This document shows positions 1 through 8,645 of a stretch of 64,000 bases of DNA, piece after piece. Below the pieces are notes generated by a model, which was not told where the DNA came from, ran no database searches, and worked only from the letters and a program-made list of their open reading frames with translations. Each line of letters opens with the position of its first letter. Positions within the stretch are counted from its first letter, which is position 1. A program made the translations under genes and the position numbers. The stretch comes from Sinorhizobium terangae (GTDB taxonomy: Bacteria > Pseudomonadota > Alphaproteobacteria > Rhizobiales > Rhizobiaceae): positions 3,082,501-3,146,500 of the forward strand of contig NZ_CP121659.1 in NCBI RefSeq assembly GCF_029714365.1. Reading direction: 5' to 3'.

Positions 1-1041
1 CATCCGCCGGTTCGCCGCCTCGTCCGTTCCGCTGTCGGCGAAATCGTCGAAAGCCTTTTCCGTGACGCGGATGATGTGCGCCTTGACGAACTCGGCGCCT
101 TCCCGTGCGCCGTCTTCCGGATGCTTCAGGCAGCACTCCCACTCGACGACGGCCCAGCCGGCAAAATCATTGGCGGCCATCTTCGAGAAGACCGCGCCGA
201 AATCGACCTGGCCGTCGCCTAGCGAGCGGAAGCGACCGGCGCGGTTCACCCAGCCCTGATAGCCGCCATAGACACCCTGCCGGCCGGTGGGATTGAACTC
301 CGCGTCCTTGACGTGGAACATGCGGATCCGGTCCTTGTAGATGTCGATATTGTCGAGATAGTCGAGGCACTGCAGCACATAGTGCGACGGATCGTAGAGC
401 ATGCAGGCGCGGGCGTGGTTGCCGGTGCGTTCCAGGAACATCTCGTAGGTGATGCCGTCGTGCAGGTCTTCGCCCGGGTGAATTTCGTAGCACACATCGA
501 CACCGCAATCCTCGGCATGATCGAGGATCGGCTTCCATCGCCGGGCAAGCTCGTCGAAGGCAGTCTCCACGAGGCCCGCGGGACGCTGCGGCCAAGGATA
601 GACGAAAGGCCAGGCGAGCGCACCGGAGAAGCTTGCCATGGCATTCAGGCCGAGATTGCGGGACGCCGTCAGCGCCATCTTCACCTGTTCCACCGCCCAT
701 TGCTGGCGCGCCTTCGGATTGCCGCGCACTTCCGGCGCGGCAAAGCCGTCGAAAGCCTCGTCATAGGCCGGGTGCACGGCGACCAACTGGCCCTGCAGAT
801 GGGTCGAGAGCTCTGTGATCTCGACGCCGTTGTCACGCGCTTTCCCGGCGACCTCCTCGCAGTACGTCTTGGACTCGGCAGCCTTCTTCAGGTCGAACAA
901 CCGCCCGTCCCAGCTCGGAATCTGCACACCCTTGTAGCCGCAGTCGGCGGCCCATTTGGTAATCGCGTCCCAGGAATTGAACGGAGCCGTGTCACCGGCG
1001 AACTGCGCAAGAAAAAGCCCTGGGCCCTTGATGGTCTTCAT
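1..1041 (-). CDS. Sugar phosphate isomerase/epimerase (TIM barrel), 3' end outside window
   Basis: Soluble xylose-isomerase-like TIM barrel protein of the IolE/hydroxypyruvate-isomerase superfamily. The reading frame is open from the ATG at 1041 to the window edge (347 codons, no stop), so the C-terminus is missing. Seen in the translation: an early GVQIPSWDGR segment, a YEIHPGEDLHD segment giving the metal-binding Glu and His, a YDPSHYVLQ segment, MFHVKDAEF, and a late VEWECCLKHPEDG segment, all typical metal and substrate positions of this superfamily. A GGAGG lies 9 bases before the start. It follows xylA on the same strand but a terminator-like hairpin separates them. The actual sugar substrate is unknown; a role in pentose or polyol catabolism is inferred from context. 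Confidence 0.85.
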   Translation of the reverse strand, partial: MKTIKGPGLFLAQFAGDTAPFNSWDAITKWAADCGYKGVQIPSWDGRLFDLKKAAESKTYCEEVAGKARDNGVEITELSTHLQGQLVAVHPAYDEAFDGFAAPEVRGNPKARQQWAVEQVKMALTASRNLGLNAMASFSGALAWPFVYPWPQRPAGLVETAFDELARRWKPILDHAEDCGVDVCYEIHPGEDLHDGITYEMFLERTGNHARACMLYDPSHYVLQCLDYLDNIDIYKDRIRMFHVKDAEFNPTGRQGVYGGYQGWVNRAGRFRSLGDGQVDFGAVFSKMAANDFAGWAVVEWECCLKHPEDGAREGAEFVKAHIIRVTEKAFDDFADSGTDEAANRRM

Positions 1042-1257
1042 CCCGATTTTCCTCCCTAGATCACGATTCCGGCCCGCATGACCGGTTGCTGGAAAAGGTG
1101 CGGCCGCACCCAATTTTCGCGATTGCTGATAGACCTGAAACGTTGCAGGAGGCAGAAGCTAACAGATTTTTCACGAGGGGCAATCCCGCTTCTACATATC
1201 GTGCCAGCCGCATTTTCGGTCCTCGCCAAAGCGCATGGCCATGTATTCGAGTGAGAA

Positions 1258-1285
1258 GATGGGCGCTCCGACAGGAGCGCCCATC
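1258..1285 (-). terminator. Hairpin terminator after xylA
   Basis: A 12-bp perfect stem, GATGGGCGCTCC paired with GGAGCGCCCATC around a 4-base loop, starts 11 bases after the xylA stop. On the minus strand it is followed by TTCT, a weak T tract. It probably limits readthrough from xylA into the isomerase gene. Confidence 0.65.
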
Positions 1286-1296
1286 GCTTGCAGCGG

Positions 1297-2607
1297 TCAG
1301 ACGTAGCGGTTGACCACGTTCTCGAGGAGTTCCTGCTTGCCCGACTTCGGCTGTGGATTGAGGTCGGCCTTGCGCACCCAGGCCTCGATCTCGTCGAGCG
1401 AGAAACCGCCGTCGAGCATCTTCTTGGCCTCCGGCACGTTCCAGCCGGCATAGCGCCTTTCGAGCGGGCCGGAGAGCGCCTTGTCCTCGATCATCTTCGC
1501 CGCCGCCTTGAGACCGCGCGCGCAACAATCCATGCCGCCGATATGGCCGATCAGCAGGTCTTCCGGATCAAGCGACTGACGGCGGAGCTTAGCATCGAAA
1601 TTGGTGCCGCCGGTCTTGAAGCCGCCGCCCGCTAGTACGTGGTAGTAAGCAAGCGACATTTCCGGAACGTTGTTCGGGAACTGGTCGGTATCCCAGCCGG
1701 ACTGGTAGTCGTTGCGGTTCATGTCGATCGAGCCGAAGATACCGAGCGCGTTGGCGAGCGCCAGCTCATGCTCGAAGGAGTGGCCGGCCAGAATCGCGTG
1801 GCCCTGCTCGATATTGACCTTCACCTCGTTCTCGAGGCCGTACTTCTTCAGGAAGCCATAGACCGTGGCGACGTCGAAATCGTACTGGTGCTTCGTCGGC
1901 TCCTGCGGCTTCGGCTCGATCAGGATCGTACCCTTGAAACCGATCTTGTGCTTGTACTCGACCACCAGGTTGACGAAGCGGCCGAGCTGGTCGAGTTCGC
2001 GCTTGAGATCGGTGTTAAGCAGCGTCTCGTAGCCTTCGCGTCCGCCCCAGAGAACATAGTTCTCGCCGCCGAGTTTCTGCGTCGCGTCGATGCAGGTCTT
2101 CACCGTTGCTGCGGCAAAGGCGAAAACGTCCGGATCCGGATTGGTCGCGGCACCCGACATGTAGCGCCGGTTCGAGAAGAGGTTCGCCGTGCCCCAGAGC
2201 AGCTTGACGCCGGTTTCGGTCTGCTTCTTCGCGAAATAGTCGACGATCTCGTTGAGGTTGCTGGTGTTCTCGGCGAAGTTTTTGCCCTCCGGACGCACGT
2301 CCGCGTCGTGGAAGCAGTAAAACGGCACGCCGAGAAGCTGAAAGAACTCGAAGGCGACGTCGGCCTTCAGCTTCGCCGCATCCATCGTGTCCTTGAACCA
2401 GGGACGCTCGAATGTCTGGCCGCCGAAGGGATCGCCGCCCGGCCAGACGAAGGTGTGCCAATAGGCGATGGCAAAGCGAAGGTGATCCTCCATGCGCTTG
2501 CCGAGAACGATTTCGTCCGGATTGTAGTGGCGGAAGGCGAGCGGATTGGTGCTCTCCGGCCCCTCGTATTTGATCTTGGCGATATCGCCGAAAAATCCCG
2601 TGCTCAC
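1297..2607 (-). CDS. xylA: Xylose isomerase
   Basis: Cytoplasmic enzyme interconverting D-xylose and D-xylulose, first step of the isomerase pathway for xylose. The GTG start at 2607 gives 436 aa, the usual length of the long (class II) bacterial enzymes; an upstream in-frame extension lacks family similarity, and GAGGAG sits just before this GTG. Catalytic and metal residues are visible: FHDADV (H100, D103), IEPKPQEP (E231, K233), IEQGHAIL (E267, H270) and [16 protein letters not shown] (D295, D306, D308). It is not contiguous with xylB: an NTF2-like gene on the other strand lies between them. The promoter region shared with that gene shows no copy of the LacI operator found at 5711-5734. 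Confidence 0.97.
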   Translation of the reverse strand: MSTGFFGDIAKIKYEGPESTNPLAFRHYNPDEIVLGKRMEDHLRFAIAYWHTFVWPGGDPFGGQTFERPWFKDTMDAAKLKADVAFEFFQLLGVPFYCFHDADVRPEGKNFAENTSNLNEIVDYFAKKQTETGVKLLWGTANLFSNRRYMSGAATNPDPDVFAFAAATVKTCIDATQKLGGENYVLWGGREGYETLLNTDLKRELDQLGRFVNLVVEYKHKIGFKGTILIEPKPQEPTKHQYDFDVATVYGFLKKYGLENEVKVNIEQGHAILAGHSFEHELALANALGIFGSIDMNRNDYQSGWDTDQFPNNVPEMSLAYYHVLAGGGFKTGGTNFDAKLRRQSLDPEDLLIGHIGGMDCCARGLKAAAKMIEDKALSGPLERRYAGWNVPEAKKMLDGGFSLDEIEAWVRKADLNPQPKSGKQELLENVVNRYV

Positions 2608-2740
2608 GATCTTGCTCCTCTCATGGATGATGGATCGCCGGCGCCAAGCGGCCCCGGCCATTACGTGGAAGGTAATTGGTTTCATTCCCTCGATCGCCGA
2701 CAGTCGGCCCATCGAAACGCAAACCGAAGGGAAAATTCCG
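2608..2740. promoter_or_regulatory. Divergent promoter region, xylA / NTF2-like gene
   Basis: 133 bases between two divergent starts. It contains the inverted repeat ATTAC-N7-GTAAT at 2660-2676, a possible operator for an unidentified regulator. I see no convincing match to the LacI-family palindrome upstream of the lacI-xylB pair, so common control of xylA and xylB by that protein is not shown here. Confidence 0.3.
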
Positions 2741-3100
2741 ATGCACGACCTCGATCACATTGCCGAAGCCCATATTGCCGCCTGGAACGAGACCGATGCC
2801 GCAAGACGCCACGCGCTCGTCGAACGGGCCTTCACGCCGGAGATCGGCTATCGCGACCCCGTCATGCAGGGCGAGGGCCGCGAGGCGATCAACACGCTGA
2901 TTGCCGGCGTGCAACACCAGTTCCCCGGCTTCCGCTTCGCCCTCAAGGGCAAGCCGGACGGGTTCTCCGACAGGATCCGCTTTTCCTGGACGCTCGGGCC
3001 GAACGGAACCTCCGTTATCGAGGGCACGGATTTCGGCCTCATCGAGGATGGCCGGCTGAAACAGGTGACCGGCTTCCTCGACAAAATCCCGGCGCAATAG
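2741..3100 (+). CDS. NTF2-like / SnoaL-like small protein
   Basis: 119-aa protein with the pattern of the NTF2-like/SnoaL superfamily: an amphipathic N-terminal helix ([14 protein letters not shown]), the [14 protein letters not shown] segment at about residues 38-51, and alternating beta strands ([28 protein letters not shown]) ending in VTGFLDK. Members act as small-ligand enzymes or polyketide-type cyclases, or have no known role, so function is not predictable. The ATG at 2741 is preceded by GAAGGGAAAATTCCG. The longer upstream frame runs through the xylA promoter and is not credible. It is divergent from xylA and convergent with xylB. Confidence 0.75.
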   Translation: MHDLDHIAEAHIAAWNETDAARRHALVERAFTPEIGYRDPVMQGEGREAINTLIAGVQHQFPGFRFALKGKPDGFSDRIRFSWTLGPNGTSVIEGTDFGLIEDGRLKQVTGFLDKIPAQ

Positions 3101-3177
3101 GCGAGACTTGACCTGACGCGCGACTTTGGCGGCGCGCGCCTGCGCCGCCCGATCGCTGCCGGATGTGCCGCGGCTGA

Positions 3178-4632
3178 TCATAGCGTCGCATCCCTGATCG
3201 CCGGATAGAGGCGACGATAACGCTGATAGGCATCCTCATAGGCCGAAACCAATGACGCTTCCGGCGCGATGGTTTCGGCCGTTGCCGGTGCGAAGCAGGT
3301 TGCGACAGGATCGGCGCCGGTCGCGGCGATGAGGCCGAGGCGCGCGGCGCCGAAAGCCGCACCGAAATCGCCGTCCGCCGGCAGATCGACCGGAAGGTTG
3401 AGCGCCGTCGCGATGGACTTCAGCCAGTAGCGTGAACGCGAGCCGCCGCCGATCGCGGTTACGCGCTGGAGTCTCGTGCCAGCCGCGCGGAGCGCCTCCA
3501 GGCTGTCGCGGATGGCGAAGGAGACGCCTTCGAGCACCGCCTGCGTCAGCACCGCACGCGAGCTTTCGTGGCCGAGTCCCGCAAAGGCGCCGCGGATCGC
3601 CGCATCATTGTGTGGCGTGCGCTCGCCGGAAAGATAGGGAAGGAACGTGACGGAGCCGGGCGCCTTCAGGACGTCGCCGAGTTCACTGGTGAGTTCTGCG
3701 GCGCTCTTGCCGGTGACGCCCGAATGCCAGTTGAGCGCATCGGTCGCCGAGAGGATGACACCCATCTGGTGCCAGGTGTTCGGCAGCGCGTGGCAGAAGG
3801 CATGGACTGCGCTTTCCGGATTGGGAAGGTAGCTCGCATTGGCGGCGAAAAGCACGCCGGAAGTGCCGAGCGACACGAACGCCTGCCCCTCGGCGACCGT
3901 GCCCATGCCGCAGGCAGAGGCCGCATTGTCGCCGGCGCCCCCTGCAACGACGACTCCCGCGCCCATGCCCCAGCGGCTCGCAAGCTTCGGCCGGAGCGAG
4001 CCGGCGCTGTCCGTGCCCTCGACGAGATCCGGCATCTGCCGTTCTTCGAGATGGGTCGCCGCCAGCAGGCCCTCCGACCATTTGCGCTTGCCCGTGTCGA
4101 GCCAGGATGTGCCGGCGGAATCGGACATTTCCGACATATGTTCGCCGGTCAGCCACAGGCGGAGATAATCCTTGGGGAGCAGGACCCAGCGCACCTTGGT
4201 GAAAATTTCCGGCTCGTTCTCGCGCACCCAGGCGAGCTTCGGAGCGGTGAAACCCGGAAAAACGATATTGCCGGTCAGGGCACGGAACTGCGGGTCGCTG
4301 TCGAGGACCGCGGCCTGGCGGAAGCTGCGGGTATCGTTCCACAGAATGCAGGGACGAAGCACCGCGTCATTCTCGTCGAGCAGCGTCGCGCCGTGCATCT
4401 GGCCGGAGAGGCCGATGCCGCGGACGGCGGCAAGCGCGTCCGGATGCGCCGTCTTGAGGCCGGCAATCGCCTCCTCCGTGGCGCGGATCCAGTCGGCCGG
4501 ATCCTGCTCCGACCAGCCGGGATGCGGCCGGGAAACGTCGAGCGCTCCCGATGCCGAGCCGATGATCTTCTGCTCGCCATCGATCAGCATCGCCTTGACA
4601 CCGGACGTGCCGAGATCCAGTCCGAGATACAT
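3178..4632 (-). CDS. xylB: Xylulokinase
   Basis: FGGY-family kinase phosphorylating D-xylulose to xylulose 5-phosphate for the pentose phosphate pathway. 484 aa, normal length. Visible are the N-terminal phosphate-binding LGLDLGTSGVKAML, the GLSGQMHGA segment with the substrate-contacting residues, WNDTRS, the second-domain SLGTSGVLFA, and the adenosine motif GGGSRSRYW. The start is 10 bases after the stop of the LacI-type regulator gene, so the two form one operon transcribed leftward and probably share the operator at 5711-5734. Confidence 0.95.
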   Translation of the reverse strand: MYLGLDLGTSGVKAMLIDGEQKIIGSASGALDVSRPHPGWSEQDPADWIRATEEAIAGLKTAHPDALAAVRGIGLSGQMHGATLLDENDAVLRPCILWNDTRSFRQAAVLDSDPQFRALTGNIVFPGFTAPKLAWVRENEPEIFTKVRWVLLPKDYLRLWLTGEHMSEMSDSAGTSWLDTGKRKWSEGLLAATHLEERQMPDLVEGTDSAGSLRPKLASRWGMGAGVVVAGGAGDNAASACGMGTVAEGQAFVSLGTSGVLFAANASYLPNPESAVHAFCHALPNTWHQMGVILSATDALNWHSGVTGKSAAELTSELGDVLKAPGSVTFLPYLSGERTPHNDAAIRGAFAGLGHESSRAVLTQAVLEGVSFAIRDSLEALRAAGTRLQRVTAIGGGSRSRYWLKSIATALNLPVDLPADGDFGAAFGAARLGLIAATGADPVATCFAPATAETIAPEASLVSAYEDAYQRYRRLYPAIRDATL

Positions 4633-4642
4633 GAGTGTCCTC

Positions 4643-5680
4643 CTATGCCTGCTCGATCGGCAGGTTGTCCTTCAGGAAAATGTCGATGCGGATGCGTTCC
4701 TGCGCCTCGATCACGGCGAGCCCGTCGGCCTTGGCCTTCAGAACGCGGATCGCGCTTCTCACCTCGTGCCCGGCATCCTGGTTGAGCACGGCGTCGATCG
4801 TGCCGGAGCTAAGCGCGGCGCGGCTGTGCGGCGTCAGCTCGTGGGCGATGGTGCAGATCGTCTTGCTCTTGCCGGTCTGCTCGAGCGCAGCGACGAGACC
4901 GCGATTGCCGGCACCGAGGCTGTAGATGCCCGCCAGATCCGGCTCGCGCTCGATAAGCGCGCGCACCAGATTTTCGACGAGGACCGGATCGTCCTGTCCC
5001 TCGATCACCGGAAGCAGCTGGCGCGCCGGAAATTCCTCGGCCATGACGGCGCTGAAACCCTCCAGCCGCTCGCGATGGTCGCGCACGAGCATCGAGCCAG
5101 CCAGCACGGCGATCGGACCCGCACGGCCACCGGTAAAGCGGCCCATCAAGGTTCCGGCCGTGCGTCCAGCCGCAATGTTGTCGACGCCGGCAAAATGGTC
5201 GCGTCCCGATCCCGGCAGGTCCGACACGAGCGTTACGACCGTAATGCCGGTGTCCCGCAGTTGCTTCACCGCTTCGGCCACCTCGGGCGCGTCGACGGCG
5301 ACGACCGCAATCCCGGCCGGCCGGCGCTGATGCGCCTCCCATAGCGCCTGCACGAGGGCCTGCGCGTCAAAGGCCGGCACGGGAAGAATGGTTATCTGCG
5401 TTCGCTCTGAAGCGGACCGCGCCATTGCGGCACGCACCTCGCCCTCGAGACCGCGCATGAAGGAATTATCGCCCTCCGGCAGGATGAATACGAGGGGGTA
5501 GTTACGACCCTTGGCGAGGTTGGCGGCGGCGACGTCGCGCACATAGCCGAGCGTGGCAATCGCGCGCTCGACCTTGTCACGCGTGACGCTTCTCACACCT
5601 GGGCGATTGTTGAGAACCCGGTCGACCGTCGCCAGGCTGACGCCCGCTTTCGCTGCGATATCGTGAACCGTTGGTCGCAT
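4643..5680 (-). CDS. LacI-family transcriptional regulator
   Basis: 345-aa repressor-type regulator. N-terminal LacI helix-turn-helix: TVHDIAAKAGVSLATVDRVLN (residues about 4-24) followed by the hinge region, then a periplasmic-binding-protein-like ligand domain with VDNIAAGRTAGTL. Cotranscribed with xylB, so the likely ligand is a pentose, pentulose or derived sugar phosphate; this is inference. GGGAGGAAGGG precedes the ATG. A near-perfect palindrome with central CG lies 31 bases upstream of the start, suggesting autoregulation. Confidence 0.93.
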   Translation of the reverse strand: MRPTVHDIAAKAGVSLATVDRVLNNRPGVRSVTRDKVERAIATLGYVRDVAAANLAKGRNYPLVFILPEGDNSFMRGLEGEVRAAMARSASERTQITILPVPAFDAQALVQALWEAHQRRPAGIAVVAVDAPEVAEAVKQLRDTGITVVTLVSDLPGSGRDHFAGVDNIAAGRTAGTLMGRFTGGRAGPIAVLAGSMLVRDHRERLEGFSAVMAEEFPARQLLPVIEGQDDPVLVENLVRALIEREPDLAGIYSLGAGNRGLVAALEQTGKSKTICTIAHELTPHSRAALSSGTIDAVLNQDAGHEVRSAIRVLKAKADGLAVIEAQERIRIDIFLKDNLPIEQA

Positions 5681-5710
5681 CCCTTCCTCCCCGGGAACCC
5701 CTTAGAGGAA

Positions 5711-5734
5711 TTTTTGATGTACGTAAATCAAAAA
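5711..5734. promoter_or_regulatory. LacI-type operator upstream of lacI-xylB
   Basis: 24-base dyad with halves TTTTTGATGTAC and GTAAATCAAAAA, 11 of 12 positions symmetric, with CG at the centre as usual for LacI-family operators. It lies 31-54 bases before the start of the LacI-type gene on the same strand. Confidence 0.75.
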
Positions 5735-5785
5735 GTCAGAGCCCGTGGACGAAACCGGATCTGCCATCTTCCGGCGGAGGTTTTT

Positions 5786-6904
5786 TCAGCTGGAACGTTT
5801 GCTGAAGGCGCGGGTGAAAACGATGCCGCCAGCCTCGCCCTGAGCTTCGCCGAAAGCGACGTCCATGAAGGCGTCCGTGATGCGAACGACGGCAAAGCCG
5901 CCGAGATAGGCCGCCTTCGGCTTGAAAAGATCGATCCCGTCGGCGCGGTAGGCCATGACCCGGTTATGTTCATGCCCGTGGAAGAGGCCGACAACGTTGT
6001 AGCCCTTTAGCACGTCGAGTAACGTCTGGCGCTGCTCCGGGCCCCACCAATGAGGTCTCCCCTCTCCCCGATCATCGAAGGCCTCCGCCGTCGTGTCCCA
6101 GACCTCCGTTGAAAACGGGTCCCAGCCATAATGCTGGAACAGCACGACCGGCCGGCCATCGGCGGCGTAGTATGCAAGGTCCCCCTTGAGCCAGCCGAGG
6201 CCGCTCACCGCGCCCTTGTTCTCGTCGCCGCCGAAGCGCTGCAGTTGGACCAGATGGAGGCCACCCCAGTCCCAGGAATAATTGTCCGACAACGGATCGT
6301 AGTTCGTCACCGGTACGGGCGGCTTGTAGAACACGGTCTGGCGGTGGGTAAGCTCCACATAATCGCGCAGCTCCTGGCGGTACCAGTCGACGTTCGGTGG
6401 CAGGCCGTCCTGGTCGAGATCGTGGTTCCCGAGTCCGACATAGGCCGGAAAGTGAATGTGCTGCGGACCCGGACCTTGCTCGTACCGGCTCTGGAACTGC
6501 TGCAGCTGCCGTCCCTCGCGCGGCTGGCGAACCTGACCGCCGCCATCGTCGGTGATGTCGCCGCCGAGAACGAGGCCGAGCGGGCGGCCGATTTTCTGCC
6601 CGGCACTAGCGAGGCCGCTTGGCTCCCCGTCGATCGTCGCCGGCCAGTTCTGCACGGAAATTGCGTTGAGCGCCGCGACATGGCGCAAGAGGCTGGCGTC
6701 GGTCTTGCCCTCCGCCTCGCAGTCCGGCGCCAGCCCTTCGGTGGAAACGACGCAGGCGTGGATGTCTGCGGAGAAGAGAAAGGTGGCGTCGACCGGGGGC
6801 CACGCGTTGGCTGCACGGATACGAGCGCCGATCGACAGACCCGCGCCTGCAGCTGCCGCGAGAAAGGTGCGCCGGGACAGACCGCAGCAATCCGGATTGC
6901 TCAC
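5786..6904 (-). CDS. Tat-exported calcineurin-like metallophosphoesterase
   Basis: 372-aa phosphoesterase predicted to act in the periplasm. With the GTG start at 6904 the N-terminus is a short leader with the twin-arginine motif SRRTFLAAAAGAG and a hydrophobic stretch ending near ANA; GGAGG lies 8 bases before this GTG, which is why it is preferred over a start 117 bases upstream. Metal-binding motifs are in order: SADIHA (D-x-H), GGDITDD, GLGNHDLD, LFQHYGWD and FHGHEHNR, all needed for the dinuclear site. The substrate (phosphodiester, nucleotide or phospholipid headgroup) is unknown. It ends near the lacI promoter and is on the same strand as the efflux genes upstream. Confidence 0.85.
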   Translation of the reverse strand: MSNPDCCGLSRRTFLAAAAGAGLSIGARIRAANAWPPVDATFLFSADIHACVVSTEGLAPDCEAEGKTDASLLRHVAALNAISVQNWPATIDGEPSGLASAGQKIGRPLGLVLGGDITDDGGGQVRQPREGRQLQQFQSRYEQGPGPQHIHFPAYVGLGNHDLDQDGLPPNVDWYRQELRDYVELTHRQTVFYKPPVPVTNYDPLSDNYSWDWGGLHLVQLQRFGGDENKGAVSGLGWLKGDLAYYAADGRPVVLFQHYGWDPFSTEVWDTTAEAFDDRGEGRPHWWGPEQRQTLLDVLKGYNVVGLFHGHEHNRVMAYRADGIDLFKPKAAYLGGFAVVRITDAFMDVAFGEAQGEAGGIVFTRAFSKRSS

Positions 6905-7027
6905 GCTGAACACCTCCCGCAGCGAAGTCCCGCTTCCGGCACGACCGGAATTGGATAGCCCATCAGCCTCATCCGCCATGGAGTGTGCAGTACGCGATGC
7001 GGCACGTAAAGCGCGCCGCATGTACCG

Positions 7028-8617
7028 TCAGTGGCCGCTGCCGCCGGGGCCGGCGCCCTGCGGCTTGCTGATCATCATGACGCCGATGATCAGCGACAGG
7101 AACAGCACCGTCAGGATTACGAAGACGTCGACAAAGGACAGGATCACCGCCTGCTTCTGAACCATCGCCGCCAGTTGCTTGATCGCGATCGTCGCTCCAT
7201 CGAGGCCATGCGCGGTAAAATTCGAGGCCATGTTGCGGAGCTGCTCGACCGCCTCCGGGTTGCCCCACTGGATGTGCTCGGCAAGCCGGGCATAGTGGAA
7301 ATCCTGGCGCTGCGTCAGGATGGTGTTGATGACCGCAAGGCCGACGGCGCCGCCGAGATTGCGCGTCAGGTTATAGAGGCCGGACGCATTGCGTATGCGG
7401 GCGGGCGGCAGCGTGCCGAGCGCGATGTTGTTGATCGGCACCATGCAGAGCATCAGCGAGCAGCCGCGCAGGATCTGCGGCACGAGCAGTTCCCAGAAAT
7501 CCCAGTCGGCGGTCAATTGGCTCATCGTCCAAGTGCCGGCCGCAAAGCCGGCAAAGCCGACGGTCATCAGCACCCGCGGGTCGAGTCGACCCGAAAGAAA
7601 GCCGGCGACCGGCGCGGTGAAGAACATTGCAAGGCCGGAGACGAACATGGTCTCGCCGATCATCAGCGAATCGTAGCCGCGGATGCGCCCGAGATAGAGC
7701 GGGTAGAGATATGTAAGACCATAAAGGCCGATGCCCATGACGAAGGAGAAGAGCGAGCCGAAGGCGAAGTTGCGATTGCTGAAAGCCCTGAGATCGACCA
7801 CCGGGAACTCGACCTTGAAGGCGCGGTAGAAGAACACGGCGGCAGCAAGCGCTGCGGCAACCGCGCCGATAACGATATGGTCGTCATTGAACCAGTCGTT
7901 GGCATTGCCCTCCTCCAGCACATATTCGAGCGAGCCGAGGAAGACCGCCATGGAGATGAGCCCCCACCAGTCGAATTTCTTCATCAGCCCCAGCTCGGGC
8001 TTGTCGAAGTCGATGAAGGTCCACGTGAGTGTCGCGACGATGATGCCGGGAATGACGTTGACAAGGAACAGCCAGTGCCAGGAGAAGGCGTGGCTGAGAT
8101 AGCCGCCGACCGTCGGCCCGATGGTGGGCGCAAGCGTTGCGATGAGGCCGATGATCGGCGACACGACATTGCGCTTCGACGGCGGGAAGATCGTGAAGGC
8201 GGCGGCGAAGACCGATGGGATCATGCCGCCGCCGATAAAGCCCTGGATCGCCCGGTAGACGATCATCTGGTCGATATTGGTGGCGGTCGCCGCGAGTGCG
8301 CTCGATGCGGTGAAGCCGGCCGCGGCGACGGAAAACAGCACCCGCGTCGAGACGATGCGGGCGAGCGTGCCCGACAACGGGATCATGATGACTTCGGCGA
8401 TGAGATAGGCGGTCTGCACCCAGCCGATCTCGTCCGATCCGGCCGAAAGGCCGGCCTGGATCTCGGCGAGCGAGGCCGACACGATCTGAATGTCGAGGAT
8501 CGCCATGAACATGCCGACCACCATCGCAAAGAAGGCGATCAGCCGTCTCGGGTCCATATGTTCCTCGGCTCTGGGCGCGCTTGCTGCGACCGAGCCTGCC
8601 GTTGCCGTTGCGGCCAT
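7028..8617 (-). CDS. emrB: DHA2-family drug efflux MFS permease (EmrB-like)
   Basis: 529-aa inner-membrane proton/drug antiporter with 14 predicted transmembrane segments, the size of the EmrB/QacA group. Visible are the first helix with motif LDIQIVSASL, the WVQTAYLIAEVIMIPL segment of helix 2, RAIQGFIGGG (motif B region), and GPTVGGYL (motif C, antiporter signature). It follows the HlyD-like gene by 28 bases on the same strand. The two products plus an outer-membrane channel would form a tripartite pump. Expression is probably controlled by the divergent TetR-type regulator. The exported compounds are not predictable. Confidence 0.93.
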   Translation of the reverse strand: MAATATAGSVAASAPRAEEHMDPRRLIAFFAMVVGMFMAILDIQIVSASLAEIQAGLSAGSDEIGWVQTAYLIAEVIMIPLSGTLARIVSTRVLFSVAAAGFTASSALAATATNIDQMIVYRAIQGFIGGGMIPSVFAAAFTIFPPSKRNVVSPIIGLIATLAPTIGPTVGGYLSHAFSWHWLFLVNVIPGIIVATLTWTFIDFDKPELGLMKKFDWWGLISMAVFLGSLEYVLEEGNANDWFNDDHIVIGAVAAALAAAVFFYRAFKVEFPVVDLRAFSNRNFAFGSLFSFVMGIGLYGLTYLYPLYLGRIRGYDSLMIGETMFVSGLAMFFTAPVAGFLSGRLDPRVLMTVGFAGFAAGTWTMSQLTADWDFWELLVPQILRGCSLMLCMVPINNIALGTLPPARIRNASGLYNLTRNLGGAVGLAVINTILTQRQDFHYARLAEHIQWGNPEAVEQLRNMASNFTAHGLDGATIAIKQLAAMVQKQAVILSFVDVFVILTVLFLSLIIGVMMISKPQGAGPGGSGH

Positions 8618-8645
8618 CTCCGCACTCCTCGTCCGCTATGCGGCC

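Noticed and set aside
1639..3111. 490-codon plus-strand frame opposite xylA and running into the NTF2-like gene
   Set aside because: xylA is certain on the minus strand, and the frame changes character over its promoter.
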